This document shows, one piece after another, positions 10,808 through 20,281 of a stretch of 64,000 nt of DNA. Source of the DNA: Hymenobacter negativus. Its GTDB lineage: Bacteria > Bacteroidota > Bacteroidia > Cytophagales > Hymenobacteraceae. Under the pieces are notes generated by a model that saw only the letters and a program-made list of their open reading frames with translations, was not told the DNA's origin and did not search any database. Positions within the stretch are counted from its first letter, which is position 1. Each line of letters starts with the position of its first letter. The translations under genes were made by a program, and so were the position numbers. Location of the stretch: assembly GCF_016056375.1 (NCBI RefSeq), contig NZ_JAEDAE010000007.1:186001-250000 (forward strand), in the 5' to 3' direction.

Positions 10808-10841
10808 CCTGCGCAAGCTAACCGAGCCCACTAGGGCTCGG

Positions 10842-10897
10842 AGCGGGGGCGGCTGCCCGGACCAATGTCCGGGCCAGCCGCCCCCGCTTATTTTTGG
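10842..10897 (+). terminator. Long GC-rich terminator
   Basis: AGCGGGGGCGGCTG plus CCCGGAC pairs across CAAT with GTCCGGG plus CAGCCGCCCCCGCT, followed by TATTTTTGG. A smaller hairpin (CGAGCCC/GGGCTCG, 10823-10840) precedes it. It ends the giant surface-protein transcript and lies just before the next gene. Confidence 0.85.
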
Positions 10898-10899
10898 CT

Positions 10900-11436
10900 A
10901 TGCAAGCATATTCAGGCCGGAAGCAGAAGCGGTGGCTAACCAGTGCCAGGGCAAGCCTGCTGGCGCTGGCACTGTTAGTTGCGGGAGCGGCTAGCGGTGG
11001 GCTGAGAAAGGCGCAGCAGGACGCGGGGACCAGCCCGGCGCTCAGCCAGGGGCAGGCGGCCGGACAATTCCTACGGGCCGTGCTTCGCGCCAATTATTCG
11101 TCCGCTTACAACCGATTGGCGCCGGAAGTCCGGCAGGGTATTAGCCTCGCCCGGTTTACTGCGGCGGCCCGGCCCCTCTGGAAAAGTGGCCAGCGGCCCG
11201 GGCGCGGCACCGCCATCGAACTTTACAAGCTAGGCATGCGCCTGGGCGACAGAGGGAGCTCTCGGCTATTCTACAGCTTTTCTTTCGCGGCTGACTCCAG
11301 TCTGCGAATTCCCTCAGAGCTGCTGGAAGTTACTTTTCGGGACACCGCTACCCGGGCGGTGCTGGGGTTTAGCCTACGCCCGACTGACGCTACCCGGCCA
11401 AAAAAGCCCGCGACAAAAAAAGTGCAAAACCGGTAG
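10900..11436 (+). CDS. Secreted protein of unknown function
   Basis: A 178 aa protein starting at the ATG at 10900, two codons after an alternative TTG. The N-terminus is basic (SGRKQKRWLTSAR) followed by a hydrophobic stretch (ASLLALALLVAGAASGG), a signal peptide or anchor. The middle segment GQFLRAVLRANYSSAYNRLAP is reminiscent of DUF3887-like domains (small secreted, NTF2-type), a weak resemblance only. The C-terminus is basic and Pro/Lys-rich (PTDATRPKKPATKKVQNR). It lies directly after the terminator of the upstream gene and converges on anmK. I do not recognise a specific function. Confidence 0.6.
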   Translation: MQAYSGRKQKRWLTSARASLLALALLVAGAASGGLRKAQQDAGTSPALSQGQAAGQFLRAVLRANYSSAYNRLAPEVRQGISLARFTAAARPLWKSGQRPGRGTAIELYKLGMRLGDRGSSRLFYSFSFAADSSLRIPSELLEVTFRDTATRAVLGFSLRPTDATRPKKPATKKVQNR

Positions 11437-11483
11437 CTATTGTCTGCTGCGGAAACGTGCCAATAACGTTGCAGAGCAGACAA

Positions 11484-12653
11484 CTAGGGCAGACAGATTT
11501 TGCCCAAGCTAATGCCGGGGGTGCCCGCCACGGTTTCGTTGGCCAATACGGCAAACAGCACGGCTTCTTTGGCATCGGCGGGAATGCCAAGGGCATCGAT
11601 GGGTGCGAAGCGAGCCGTGGGCAGGTGCCGTTGCAGGGCCCGGAGCAGTGCGGCATTGTGGCTGCCGCCGCCGCTCACGTAGCAGGCGGCATTGGATTGC
11701 TCGGCTTCTAGCAAACACTGCGCAACGGCGCGGGCTACCCCGGTAGCCGTTAGCTCAACCAGGGTGGCCAGCACGTCGGCGGGTGGGAGGGAAGCGGTGT
11801 CGGTTTTGATTTGGGCTTCGTGCAGATAGTCGGGACCGAACAGCTCCGGTCCGGTGGTTTTAGGTAGCGGTGCGGCGAAAAACGGGTGACTAAGCAATTC
11901 CTGTAGCAGGGCTGCATGAGCGGTACCGCTGGCCGCAATTGCGCCGTTTTCATCGTATTCCTGGCCCGGGAAATGCTGCCGCGTTACGGCATCGAGCAAC
12001 GTGTTGCCAGGGCCGGTATCAGTGGTGAGGGGCTGGCCAGCGGGCCGGGCCGGTAGGTACGTGAAATTAGCAATGCCGCCGAGGTTGAGCAGCAGGCGGT
12101 TTTCGGTGGGAGAGGAAAACAGCAACTCGTCGGCATAGCCAGCCAGGGGGGCTCCCTCGAAGCCGTGAGCCACGTGTTTCTGCCGGAAATCGGCCACGGT
12201 GATGATGCCGGTGCGCGCCGCCAAATGGTCGCCATCGCCGATTTGCAGCGTGGCGTGGTGCGGGAAATTGGCCTGCTGATGCTGGTGGCGCGGCGCGTGC
12301 CAGATGGTTTGGCCGTGGCTGGCAATGAGGTCGACTTCGGCCGCCGCCACCAGCCAGGATTGCAGGCACCCCAGCACCATTTCCGCGTGCTGGCGGGCCA
12401 CTTCGGCATTGAGAATGGTAACATCCTGCAACGCCACGGTGGGCTGCGAAATGGCGCGCAGCCGCAGGCGAAACTCCGCCGGGTAAGGCAGCGTGGCAAA
12501 ATGCTCCAACGTGGTCTGCATCCCGGCTCCGTGCCCGACGCAGCGGCACAGCGCCACGTCCAGCCCATCGAGCGAAGTGCCCGACATCAGGCCAATGATG
12601 CGGCGGCTGGGCTGCCGGGCCAGCGAGAAAAGACGGACTAGGTACGGATTCAC
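11484..12653 (-). CDS. anmK: Anhydro-N-acetylmuramic acid kinase
   Basis: Phosphorylates 1,6-anhydro-MurNAc with ring opening to give MurNAc-6-phosphate, a step in cell-wall recycling. The ATP-binding signature GLMSGTSLDGLDVALCRC is at about residues 21-38. NLGGIANFTYLPA and DTGPGNTLLDAV with DENGAIAASG are typical, and YVSGGGSHNAALLRAL lies near the C-terminus. Length (389 aa) fits. The start is a GTG at 12653; no ATG exists between it and the conserved motif. The HscA-like gene lies upstream on the same strand, 72 nt away. Confidence 0.95.
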   Translation of the reverse strand: MNPYLVRLFSLARQPSRRIIGLMSGTSLDGLDVALCRCVGHGAGMQTTLEHFATLPYPAEFRLRLRAISQPTVALQDVTILNAEVARQHAEMVLGCLQSWLVAAAEVDLIASHGQTIWHAPRHQHQQANFPHHATLQIGDGDHLAARTGIITVADFRQKHVAHGFEGAPLAGYADELLFSSPTENRLLLNLGGIANFTYLPARPAGQPLTTDTGPGNTLLDAVTRQHFPGQEYDENGAIAASGTAHAALLQELLSHPFFAAPLPKTTGPELFGPDYLHEAQIKTDTASLPPADVLATLVELTATGVARAVAQCLLEAEQSNAACYVSGGGSHNAALLRALQRHLPTARFAPIDALGIPADAKEAVLFAVLANETVAGTPGISLGKICLP

Positions 12654-12725
12654 GGGAGGGCCTTTGAGAACTTTTGTGCAGGTATAAAAAGTGGTTTGTG
12701 CCCCGTTGTACCGATTGGCTGAAAT

Positions 12726-14669
12726 CTAATCGATTTTCTTGCCGGCCATGGCCTGCTGGATGGAGATATTCATTACCCGCTCGGCGTAGGGGCGCGTCAA
12801 CTCGTCGAGCTCATCCATGGCTTTCAGAATGGGGTCGCGGTCAGTGCCAGCCAGCGCGGCCTGCACCGTGGCCACTTGGGCGGCGGTAGCCGTCAGCTCC
12901 GCTTCGGTGAGGTGCTGGCGGTTTTTCCGGGTGAAATTATTCACCTGGTACAAGAGCTGCTCGGCGGCGGTGCGGGCCTCAATGAGCAGGCGCGCCGCCA
13001 CGTCGTCTTTGGCGTTCACCAGCGAGTCCATCAGCATCTGCTCCACTTGGTCGTCGGTAAGGCCGTACTGAGGCTTGATTTCGACCTGCTGGCGCGTATT
13101 GGAGCGCAGCTCGATGGCTTCCACTTTCAGAATGCCGTCGGCATTCAGCAGGAAGTTTACATCAACCTTAGGCAGGCCGGCGGGCATGGCCGGAATGCCG
13201 GTGAGGGTGAACTCGCCCAGCTTGCGGTTTTGGCTCACGAGGTCGCGCTCACCCTGGTACACGGCAATTTTCAGGTTCACCTGCCCATCTACGCTGGTGG
13301 TGTACTGGCGGCCGGCTTTGGTCGGGATTTTCGAATTGCGTGGGATGATGGGGTCCAGCAGGCCGCCCAGCGTTTCGATGCCCAGCGTGAGCGGCGTCAC
13401 GTCCAGCAGCAGCACATCGCGCCGGTTGCCGGCCAGGATATCGGCCTGAATGGCCGCGCCCAGCGCCACCACCTCGTCAGGGTTCAGCGAGTTATTCGCC
13501 GGCTGCCCGAAGAATTCCGAAACAGCGTCGTACACCAGCGGCACGCGGGTCGAGCCGCCTACCAGCAGCACGGCGTCGAGCTTGGGAGCAGGAAGCGGGG
13601 AGTGGGAAGCGGACGAAGGTTCGGTGGTGTGGCCCGCTTCCCGCTTCTCACTTCCCACTTCCAGTTTGGCATCGGCCAGGGCTAGGCGGCAGGCCGCAAT
13701 GGTGCGGTCCACCAGCGGACGGATGAGGTCGTTGAACTGCGCACGGGTGAGCGTGACGGTAATATTCTGGCTGGCCTCATCGGTGAGGTGAGTCGTGAAA
13801 TCGTCGTGCTGGCTGAGGTACTTCTTGGCCATCTCGGCGGCCAGGCGCAGCTGCTGCTGCAGGTGCGGGTTGGTACGGAAGGCCTCCGGCAGGCCGAAGG
13901 TGGCCGTCCAATGGTCCACCACGGCGCGGTCCAGGTCGTCGCCCCCGAGGTAGGTGTCGCCGTTGGTACTCAGCACTTCGAAAATGCCCTGCTGAATGCG
14001 CAGAATGCTGATATCGAAGGTGCCGCCGCCGAGGTCATACACGGCCACAGTCTTTTCTTCGTCGGGGTCGAGGCCGATGCCATAGGCCAGGGCGGCGGCC
14101 GTGGGCTCGTTCACAATGCGCAGCACTTCGAGGCCGGCGAGGCGGCCGGCGTCGCGGGTGGCCTGGCGCTGCGAATCGTTGAAATACGCTGGCACGGTGA
14201 TTACGGCGCGGTTCACCGGGGTCTTGAGGGCGTGTTCGGCGCGGGCCCGCAGCTCCCGCAGAATGTTGGCCGACAGCTCGATAGGAGAATAGAATCGGTC
14301 ATCGACCCGGATTTTGACCAGGCCTTCGGAGTTATCGTCGATAACCTTGTAGCCGAGCTGGGTGGCGTGCTGGCCCAGGTCGCGGTAGCTTTTGCCCAGC
14401 AGGCGCTTCACCGAGTAGATGGTGCGCTGCGGGTCGGTGAGGAGGTATTCGCGTGCCTCAGCGCCCACAATCGGGTCAGCCCCATCGGCGGGGAAGTGCA
14501 CCACTGAAGGCACGATGGTGCCCCGGCCCAAATCGTTGATGGCGGTGGGCTGGTGGCTTTCGGGGTGCACGTAGGCCACGAGGCTGTTGGTGGTGCCCAG
14601 GTCGATGCCGACTATGATTTCTTCCTGCTGAAGGCTGCCGGTGGCCAGGTTGATTGCTACTGTAGCCAT
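12726..14669 (-). CDS. hscA: Hsp70-family chaperone, HscA-like, with a repeat-derived insert
   Basis: A 647 aa Hsp70. The nucleotide-binding domain has [15 protein letters not shown], the second phosphate motif [16 protein letters not shown], and [14 protein letters not shown]; the substrate-binding domain has [17 protein letters not shown]. The ATG at 14669 ([13 protein letters not shown]) is preferred; a longer frame to 14762 adds unconserved residues. HscA-type proteins assist Fe-S cluster assembly with IscU; here no isc genes adjoin, so HscA versus a general DnaK paralogue is a judgement from sequence style. Residues about 337-364 are a 28-residue low-complexity insertion that ordinary family members lack (see repeat at 13578-13661). 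Confidence 0.85.
   Translation of the reverse strand: MATVAINLATGSLQQEEIIVGIDLGTTNSLVAYVHPESHQPTAINDLGRGTIVPSVVHFPADGADPIVGAEAREYLLTDPQRTIYSVKRLLGKSYRDLGQHATQLGYKVIDDNSEGLVKIRVDDRFYSPIELSANILRELRARAEHALKTPVNRAVITVPAYFNDSQRQATRDAGRLAGLEVLRIVNEPTAAALAYGIGLDPDEEKTVAVYDLGGGTFDISILRIQQGIFEVLSTNGDTYLGGDDLDRAVVDHWTATFGLPEAFRTNPHLQQQLRLAAEMAKKYLSQHDDFTTHLTDEASQNITVTLTRAQFNDLIRPLVDRTIAACRLALADAKLEVGSEKREAGHTTEPSSASHSPLPAPKLDAVLLVGGSTRVPLVYDAVSEFFGQPANNSLNPDEVVALGAAIQADILAGNRRDVLLLDVTPLTLGIETLGGLLDPIIPRNSKIPTKAGRQYTTSVDGQVNLKIAVYQGERDLVSQNRKLGEFTLTGIPAMPAGLPKVDVNFLLNADGILKVEAIELRSNTRQQVEIKPQYGLTDDQVEQMLMDSLVNAKDDVAARLLIEARTAAEQLLYQVNNFTRKNRQHLTEAELTATAAQVATVQAALAGTDRDPILKAMDELDELTRPYAERVMNISIQQAMAGKKID
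13578..13661 (-). repeat. In-frame heptad-repeat palindrome inserted in hscA
   Basis: 84 bp (28 codons) within the ATPase-domain coding region consists of degenerate 7-bp repeats of the form GGAAGTG/GGAAGCG. They are arranged as an imperfect inverted repeat (arms near 13587-13612 and 13633-13662) around a short centre. The arm mismatches I checked are transitions, compatible with G-U pairs in RNA. The coded peptide sits between two KL dipeptides (residues 335-336 and 363-364), consistent with insertion next to a short duplication. Confidence 0.7.
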
Positions 14670-14736
14670 ATAAACGAAGGGCGGCCACTGCCGGCAGCCC
14701 GAAAAATGAAAGTGAATGGCGCCGAAAAGCGCGATG

Positions 14737-14744
14737 CAAAAGTA
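14737..14744 (-). promoter_or_regulatory. Candidate -7 box for hscA
   Basis: TACTTTTG on the minus strand matches TAnnTTTG, 67 nt upstream of the ATG at 14669. No clear -33 TTG accompanies it. Confidence 0.4.
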
Positions 14745-14991
14745 CGGGTTAAACCCCGCCATGTCCGGGTCGATATAAGGTCTGGCGTGGTGCCAGCAGC
14801 ATTAACCAAAATTTTATGGAACTATTATTAGAAAAATCAAAACCGACGCCGCGAGTATGAACGTAAGGAAAGTACAACTGCGCAGCTAGGGCTAAAAAAA
14901 CTAAATTATATGTTTTTGACAACTCTACTGTTCAGCTTGTAATGCTTTTTAGGTTTCCTTACACCTCACCCCAATCCCATTTTCAGATTTT

Positions 14992-17166
14992 ATGAAAAAT
15001 CTACTTACTCGCCCTCTTTTCCAGGCTGCTCTGCTCGCAACCGCGGCCGGAGGTGTGGTGGCTCTGAGCAGCCAGCACAACACACTGGAGGCCTCGAGCC
15101 ACCGCGAAGCCCCCCTCATCGCCGACGACCCGTTGGCCGATAACACCGACCTCTACGCCTTCCGCTCGCCCGACTCGCCCAACAACGATGGCAACGCCAG
15201 CGTGACCATCATCGCCAATTACATTCCTCTGGAATTGCCCCAGGGCGGCCCGAACTATAACACGTTCGGCGAAAACGTGCGCTACGAAATCCACGTGAAA
15301 AACAACCCGGCCACGGCCGGTGACGACATCACGTACCGTTTCACGTTCACGCGCACCAACCAGGACCCGACCACGTTCTTCAATATCCGGCTGGGGCAGC
15401 AAAACCTGAAAACCACTTATACCTGCGAGAAAAGCGTAGGCGGTGGCGCCTTCACCACTATTGTAACCAATGGCGTGGTGCCTCCCCCCAACATCGGCCC
15501 GCGTTCCATCAACGGCGCTGCTGGCCTAAACCAGGCTGCTTCGTACTCGGCATTGATGACCAACGCCATTCAGACGCTGTCTGACGGCACCAAAATATTC
15601 TGCGGCGCGACGGATGACCCGTTCTTTGCGGACCTGGGCGGCATCTTCGACCTGGGTGGCATCCGCGCCCCCGGCGCAGCCCGCGACGGCTTGGCCCGCA
15701 AAAATACCCACGCCATTGCGCTGCAAATTCCGGTGACTGTGCTGGCTAAAGCAGGTACGCCTGCTCTGGGTGCTACAACCAACATTCTGGATTCGAACTA
15801 CATCATCGGCGTGTGGGCTTCGGCCAGCCGGCCTTCTACCCGCGTGCTGTCGGCCACGGGGGCTGCGCCTACCACGTCGGGCAACTACGTGCAGGTGTCG
15901 CGCATTGGCATGCCGCTGCTGAACGAAGTTATCAACCCCATCGGGGCTAAGGATGCCTGGAACTCCGGTACTCCTTATGCCGAGGTTGCGGCTACGGACG
16001 ATTACCTGTCGAACCCCGAGCTGGGCCTGTACATGGCCGATAATACCCCCGTGCCTCCTGCTGCTCCCAAGCCCGCCGGTCAGACGTATTACGGTGAGGC
16101 GGTACAAGGCCTCGGCCCGCTGCGTGTCCAGTCCAAATCGCTGGCTGGCCAGGCCCTGGGTGGCCTGGGCGGGGCTAGCTTCGCTGGCTTTGACTTCCGC
16201 AACGGTGCGGCCGGCCTGAGCGGCCTGGCCGGCAATGCTGCCCTGAACGGCACGGCGCTGGCGGCTAATACCTACGGCCCGTATCTGCTGCGCGCCGGCA
16301 AGCCGCGCTCGGTTGATATTCTGCCCATCTTCCACACGGGTGTTCCAAACCTGGCTCCCTACCAACTGGCTACCGGCAAAAACGGCAACCCGCTGGCAGC
16401 CGGCAAGCCTTTCATCAACAACTTCCTGTTGGTGGGCGGCTCAGCCAGTAACCCCGGTGGCGACATGCTGCGCCTGAACATGGCCGTGCCGCCCACGCCC
16501 CGCAACTCGGCTAACTTCAGCTCGGAAGGCCTGCTGGCCGCCGCCGTGCTGGGCCTGACGAATGCTACCTACAACACCACCACGACTGTACAGAACATCC
16601 CCAACATGGACGGCTTCCCCAACGGCCGCCGCCTGGAGGATGACGTAACCCGCATCGAACTGCAAGCTGTGGGTGGCGCGGTACTGGCTGCCATTGGCTT
16701 GTGGTACGATGACTATACCACGACTTCGACGAGCCCTGTTACCACCCAACTGGGCAACGTGCTGAACTTCAACGCTGGCATTACCGCCAATGACACCACG
16801 TTCAAAGCCTCTTTCCCGTACTCGCAGACGCCCTGGAGCGGCACCACGGCCCAGCGCACGGCGCTGGCACAGCGTTCGGCCGGTCTCGGCCTGTCGCCTA
16901 ACCTGACGGTAGCCAATGCTTACCCCAACCCCTTCGCCGACCGCACCACGCTGCGCTTTGAATTGCCCACCAAAGGCACGATGAGCGTAGTTATCAGCGA
17001 CGTGACCGGCCGCAAGGTGGCTACCATTGCCAAGGACAAAGCCTTCGGTGCCGGTGCCAACGAACTGGCCTGGACGCCCGGCCGCGATGTAGCTCCCGGC
17101 CAGTACATTGCTACGCTGTACAACGGCAGCACTGTGGTGCAATCGGTGCGCATCGAGCGCCACTAG
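14992..17166 (+). CDS. DUF4331-family T9SS surface protein
   Basis: A 724 aa secreted protein. The signal peptide is MKNLLTRPLFQAALLATAAGGVVA. The DUF4331 hallmark follows at residues 33-60: SSHREAPLIADDPLADNTD, LYAFRSPD. The DUF4331-type fold appears to extend through most of the protein, and the last 80 residues are a T9SS sorting domain (NAYPNPFADRTTLRFELP ... DVAPGQYIATLYNGS). The family has no established biochemical role. It is first in a same-strand series with a TPR protein, a HupE-like membrane protein and a TonB receptor. This suggests a surface part of an uptake system, but a terminator at 17187 separates it transcriptionally, at least in part. Confidence 0.88.
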   Translation: MKNLLTRPLFQAALLATAAGGVVALSSQHNTLEASSHREAPLIADDPLADNTDLYAFRSPDSPNNDGNASVTIIANYIPLELPQGGPNYNTFGENVRYEIHVKNNPATAGDDITYRFTFTRTNQDPTTFFNIRLGQQNLKTTYTCEKSVGGGAFTTIVTNGVVPPPNIGPRSINGAAGLNQAASYSALMTNAIQTLSDGTKIFCGATDDPFFADLGGIFDLGGIRAPGAARDGLARKNTHAIALQIPVTVLAKAGTPALGATTNILDSNYIIGVWASASRPSTRVLSATGAAPTTSGNYVQVSRIGMPLLNEVINPIGAKDAWNSGTPYAEVAATDDYLSNPELGLYMADNTPVPPAAPKPAGQTYYGEAVQGLGPLRVQSKSLAGQALGGLGGASFAGFDFRNGAAGLSGLAGNAALNGTALAANTYGPYLLRAGKPRSVDILPIFHTGVPNLAPYQLATGKNGNPLAAGKPFINNFLLVGGSASNPGGDMLRLNMAVPPTPRNSANFSSEGLLAAAVLGLTNATYNTTTTVQNIPNMDGFPNGRRLEDDVTRIELQAVGGAVLAAIGLWYDDYTTTSTSPVTTQLGNVLNFNAGITANDTTFKASFPYSQTPWSGTTAQRTALAQRSAGLGLSPNLTVANAYPNPFADRTTLRFELPTKGTMSVVISDVTGRKVATIAKDKAFGAGANELAWTPGRDVAPGQYIATLYNGSTVVQSVRIERH

Positions 17167-17186
17167 CCTGCGCTGGAAGCTGATTG

Positions 17187-17236
17187 AAAAGAGCCGTCGT
17201 TTGGTCCTGGTTCGGGCTGGCGGCGGCTCTTTTTTT
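17187..17236 (+). terminator. Terminator after the DUF4331 gene
   Basis: AAAAGAGCCGTCG (17187-17199) pairs with CGGCGGCTCTTTT (17220-17232, one G-T pair), loop about 20 nt, followed by further T residues. It may limit read-through from the DUF4331 gene into the TPR gene. Confidence 0.75.
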
Positions 17237-17285
17237 TAGGCGTTAAGTTTACGGTTACTCCTCCACACAGTCATCTTTCTCTGTT

Positions 17286-18614
17286 TTGAAAAAGTACTTA
17301 TACCCCGGTTTATTGGTTGTTTTTGGCTTGATGGCGGCCGCCATCTTCTTTTTTAAGAAGCCGGAGGTTCGCACGCCGGAACTGAAAGACCGGCGTGGTA
17401 GCCTCTCGGTGGGCAACGAGTGGCTGAATACCAAGGCGGCCATTGAGGGCCTGCTGGCCAAGCTGCGTGCCAACCCTAAGGACCAAAAAAGCCGCCTGCT
17501 ACTGGCCCAGGCCTACATGCAGGAGGGCCGCGTCACCGGGGACCACCCGTATTACGACGGTGCCGCCATGGGCCTGCTGGAGCAAGTGCTGGCCGCCGAG
17601 CCCGAAAACTTTGAGGCGATGTGCTGCAAAGCCTCCCTCTGCCTCACGCAGCACCACTTCGCCCAAGGCCTCGGCATTGCCGAGCAGGCCCAGAAGCTGA
17701 ACCCCAACAGCGGCTTCGTGTACGGCCTGCTGACCGATGCCAACGTGGAAATGGGCCACTACGAGGACGCCATCAAGATGGCCGACAAGATGAATGCCGT
17801 GCGCCCCGACCTGCCCGCCTACGCCCGGGTGAGCTACCTGCGCGAGATTTACGGCGACGTGCCCGGGGCCATTCAGGCGATGGACATGGCCACCAAAGCC
17901 GGCTACATTGGCCTGGAGCAAACCGAGTGGACCCGCGTGGCGCTGGGCCACCTCTACGAAGTGAGCGGCGATACGGCCCGCGCCCGCGGCTACTACCTGA
18001 TGGCGCTATCGGCCCGCCCCGGCTATGCCTACGCGCTGGCCGGCCTGGGCCGCATGGCGGCGGCTCATAAAGACTATGCCCGTGCCATCAAGCTCTACCA
18101 GGAAGCCCGCATTACGGTGAAGGATTATGCGTTTGCCGATGAGCTGACCGACCTGTACCGCCTCAACGGCCAGCCCGCCGAGGCCGATAAAATGGCGAAG
18201 GAATCCATCGACATGCTGGCCAGTGCGGCCAAGGAAGCCGATAGCAACGAGCAGATGGGCCACTACGCCGACCGCGAGCTGGCCTACGCCTACCTCAAAA
18301 CCAACGAGCTGGACAAGGCGATGGAGCACGCCAAAATCGAGTACGACCGCCGGCCCGATAACATCGACGTGAACGAAACGATGGCCTGGGTGCTCTACAA
18401 GCGTGGCCAGTACGCCGAGGCCCAGAAGTACATGCAGGTGGCCCGTCGCACGGGCTCGAAAAACCCGGTGTTGCTGTGCCGCGCCGGTCTTATCCTCACC
18501 AAACTGGGCAAGAATGCCGAAGGCCAGGCCCTGATTGAAAATTCACTGAAAACCGCGCCCTACCTCAATCCCGAAGTAGAAGCCGAGGGTAAAAAGCTGC
18601 TGGCGGTACGGTAA
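17286..18614 (+). CDS. Membrane-anchored tetratricopeptide-repeat protein
   Basis: A 442 aa protein with a signal anchor at residues 4-23 (YLYPGLLVVFGLMAAAIFFF) followed by TPR-type helices to the end (repeats such as LLLAQAYMQEG, ALGHLYEVSGDTARARGYY, MAWVLYKRGQYAEAQKYMQ). Only a TTG at 17286 preserves the whole anchor; the next in-frame ATG (17331) would cut the helix in half, so TTG is chosen. TPR proteins scaffold other proteins. The partner is likely encoded nearby: HupE-like gene 41 nt downstream, DUF4331 upstream. Function inferred from context only. Confidence 0.85.
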   Translation: MKKYLYPGLLVVFGLMAAAIFFFKKPEVRTPELKDRRGSLSVGNEWLNTKAAIEGLLAKLRANPKDQKSRLLLAQAYMQEGRVTGDHPYYDGAAMGLLEQVLAAEPENFEAMCCKASLCLTQHHFAQGLGIAEQAQKLNPNSGFVYGLLTDANVEMGHYEDAIKMADKMNAVRPDLPAYARVSYLREIYGDVPGAIQAMDMATKAGYIGLEQTEWTRVALGHLYEVSGDTARARGYYLMALSARPGYAYALAGLGRMAAAHKDYARAIKLYQEARITVKDYAFADELTDLYRLNGQPAEADKMAKESIDMLASAAKEADSNEQMGHYADRELAYAYLKTNELDKAMEHAKIEYDRRPDNIDVNETMAWVLYKRGQYAEAQKYMQVARRTGSKNPVLLCRAGLILTKLGKNAEGQALIENSLKTAPYLNPEVEAEGKKLLAVR

Positions 18615-18655
18615 GGTGGGTATTTAGTAGTCGGTAGTAAGTATATCAGACTCAT

Positions 18656-19348
18656 ATGAAAAATCCGGGCCAGCTACGCCGCTTCCGCCTGCCGCGCCGC
18701 GCCCTGGCGGCCCTGCCGCTGCTGGTGCTGCTGGCGTTGCCGGCCGCCGCGCACGTCCTCAATACGGACCTGAGCAAGCTGTCGCGCACGGAGATTTTCT
18801 GGACCTACCTGCAGCTGGGCTTCACGCACATCATTCCGCTGGGGTTCGACCACATTCTGTTCATCATCAGCCTCTACATCCTGGAGCCGCGCCTGAAGCC
18901 GGTGCTGATGCAGGCCACGGCGTTTACGGTGGCGCATTCCATCACGCTGGGGCTGGCCATGTACGGGCTTATTTCGCCGCCCTCGTCGGTAATTGAGCCG
19001 ATTATTGCGCTGTCCATTCTGTTTGTGGCCATTGAGAATATCATCACCGACAGGCTCAATCCGTGGCGCTTGCTTATTGTGTTCGGCTTCGGGCTGGTGC
19101 ACGGCATGGGTTTCGCCAGCGCCCTCACGGGGCTGGGGCTGCCGCAAAAGGACTATTTCGGCTCGCTCATCTCCTTCAACGTAGGCGTGGAGCTGGGCCA
19201 GGTGTCGGTGATATTGCTATGCTGGGCGCTGGTGGGCCGCTGGGCTGCCAACAAAAGCTGGTACAAGCAGCGGGTAGTGGTGCCGGTGTCAGTAGTTATC
19301 GGACTGATTGCGGCTTACTGGACCGTGGAGCGCGTGTTTTTTGCCTGA
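18656..19348 (+). CDS. HupE/UreJ-family membrane protein
   Basis: A 230 aa inner-membrane protein with a signal peptide (ALAALPLLVLLALPAAA) and about six transmembrane segments. Conserved polar residues in the membrane fit the HupE/UreJ pattern: FTHIIPLGFDHILFI (H-x-x-P-x-G-x-D-H), AFTVAHSITLGLAM and FGLVHGMGFASAL. HupE/UreJ members are linked to nickel or cobalt transport in hydrogenase and urease clusters. No hydrogenase or urease gene is present here, so the substrate is unknown. It lies in the TPR / HupE / Cys-rich protein / TonB receptor series. Confidence 0.88.
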   Translation: MKNPGQLRRFRLPRRALAALPLLVLLALPAAAHVLNTDLSKLSRTEIFWTYLQLGFTHIIPLGFDHILFIISLYILEPRLKPVLMQATAFTVAHSITLGLAMYGLISPPSSVIEPIIALSILFVAIENIITDRLNPWRLLIVFGFGLVHGMGFASALTGLGLPQKDYFGSLISFNVGVELGQVSVILLCWALVGRWAANKSWYKQRVVVPVSVVIGLIAAYWTVERVFFA

Positions 19349-19426
19349 ATAATTAATCGAGAACCATTCCGCCCTTGCCGGGGCTTTTCGCCGTAGATAG
19401 TGCGAACTCCGACCCGGCCCTCATCC

Positions 19427-19816
19427 ATGATTTTTCGCCCCTACCTCACGCTGCTGCTGCTGCTCAACTACCTGCTGGTGGTGGGGGCGGGCCTCGTGGA
19501 GCGCCCGGCGCGGGTGATTGACCGGCCCTTTGCCTACGTGCACAGCCCGGACTGCCAGCTGAAGCATACGTTGCGGCTGGCCTGTTTCGATGACTGCAAC
19601 GGCGTGCAGTACACGGTGCAGAAATACGGGGAGCGTCTACCATTGCAGCAGCTGCTTTCCACCTTCAAAGGCCTGGATACGCACTGCCTGACGGAAACGC
19701 GGGTGGTGTTTGCCCGGCCAGTCTTTACGGCCGCCAAGGTCCGGCGGGCGACCCGCGTAGGGGCCGTGCCCGTGGGCTACCGGGGCCAGGTTGAGTTGCC
19801 GCCCTGTCGGGGATAA
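19427..19816 (+). CDS. Small Cys-containing secreted protein, unknown
   Basis: A 129 aa protein with the ATG at 19427 (MIFRPYLTLLLLLNYLLVVGAG, a signal peptide or N-terminal helix). The mature part has cysteines in HSPDCQLKHTLRLACFDDCNG, in DTHCLTE and near the C-terminus (ELPPCRG), together with His residues, so disulfides or metal binding are possible. I do not recognise a named family. Its place between the HupE-like gene and the TonB receptor on the same strand suggests a role in that locus. Confidence 0.65.
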   Translation: MIFRPYLTLLLLLNYLLVVGAGLVERPARVIDRPFAYVHSPDCQLKHTLRLACFDDCNGVQYTVQKYGERLPLQQLLSTFKGLDTHCLTETRVVFARPVFTAAKVRRATRVGAVPVGYRGQVELPPCRG

Positions 19817-20281
19817 GTTGAGCTTGGGTTCCGGGTTGGCTTGCAGCCAAACGGGGCCGCGGTATGCAGCGGGTGCCATTCGGTAGCCGCGCCGCTTCAT
19901 CTTATCCAACCATCCGACGCTGCTTGCGGGCCGTTTGTGCCCGGGCGCGTTCAACTCCTCATTCCATGATTTTCCGGGCTAATTACTTCCAACCCGTAGC
20001 GGGCGCTACGGGCGTTGCTTCGCGTGTGCAGCTGCCCCCGGCGGGGCGCCTTACCACCAACCCACTCGGCCTGAGCAGCCGCCCCGCGCTGCCCGCTACT
20101 GCTATGCGGACCCAGGCGCGCGGCCACCTTGGCCAGCAGCGCACCCAGCACCAGGTGCAGTGCCGCGCCAACTGCATGAGCAAGGCCAATTTCTAGCCGG
20201 CTGCCTTTCCTCTTTATTTCACTGCGCGGATGGCAGGCGGCACTTCGGGGCCGCCTGCTACTCGCCTCGCTACCGGCCTGG
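19817..20281 (+). other. 465-nt stretch before the TonB receptor gene
   Basis: No confident gene. A 76-codon ORF at 19966-20196 begins MIFR, as the preceding gene does, within a matching context (CTCATTCCATGATTTTCC against CTCATCCATGATTTTTCG), and holds VQLPPAG against the neighbour's VELPPCRG. It may be a degenerate second copy, or chance. A 9-bp hairpin (GCAGGCGGC/GCCGCCTGC, 20233-20258) lies 23 nt before the receptor ATG. Minus-strand frames here look like shadows. Confidence 0.4.

Noticed and set aside
8930..10831. 633-codon open frame on the minus strand opposite the CARDB gene
   Set aside because: It lies wholly antisense to a repeat-rich gene with strong codon bias; the translation is low-complexity (His/Arg/Gly-rich) with no family signature, and repeats on the plus strand explain its length.
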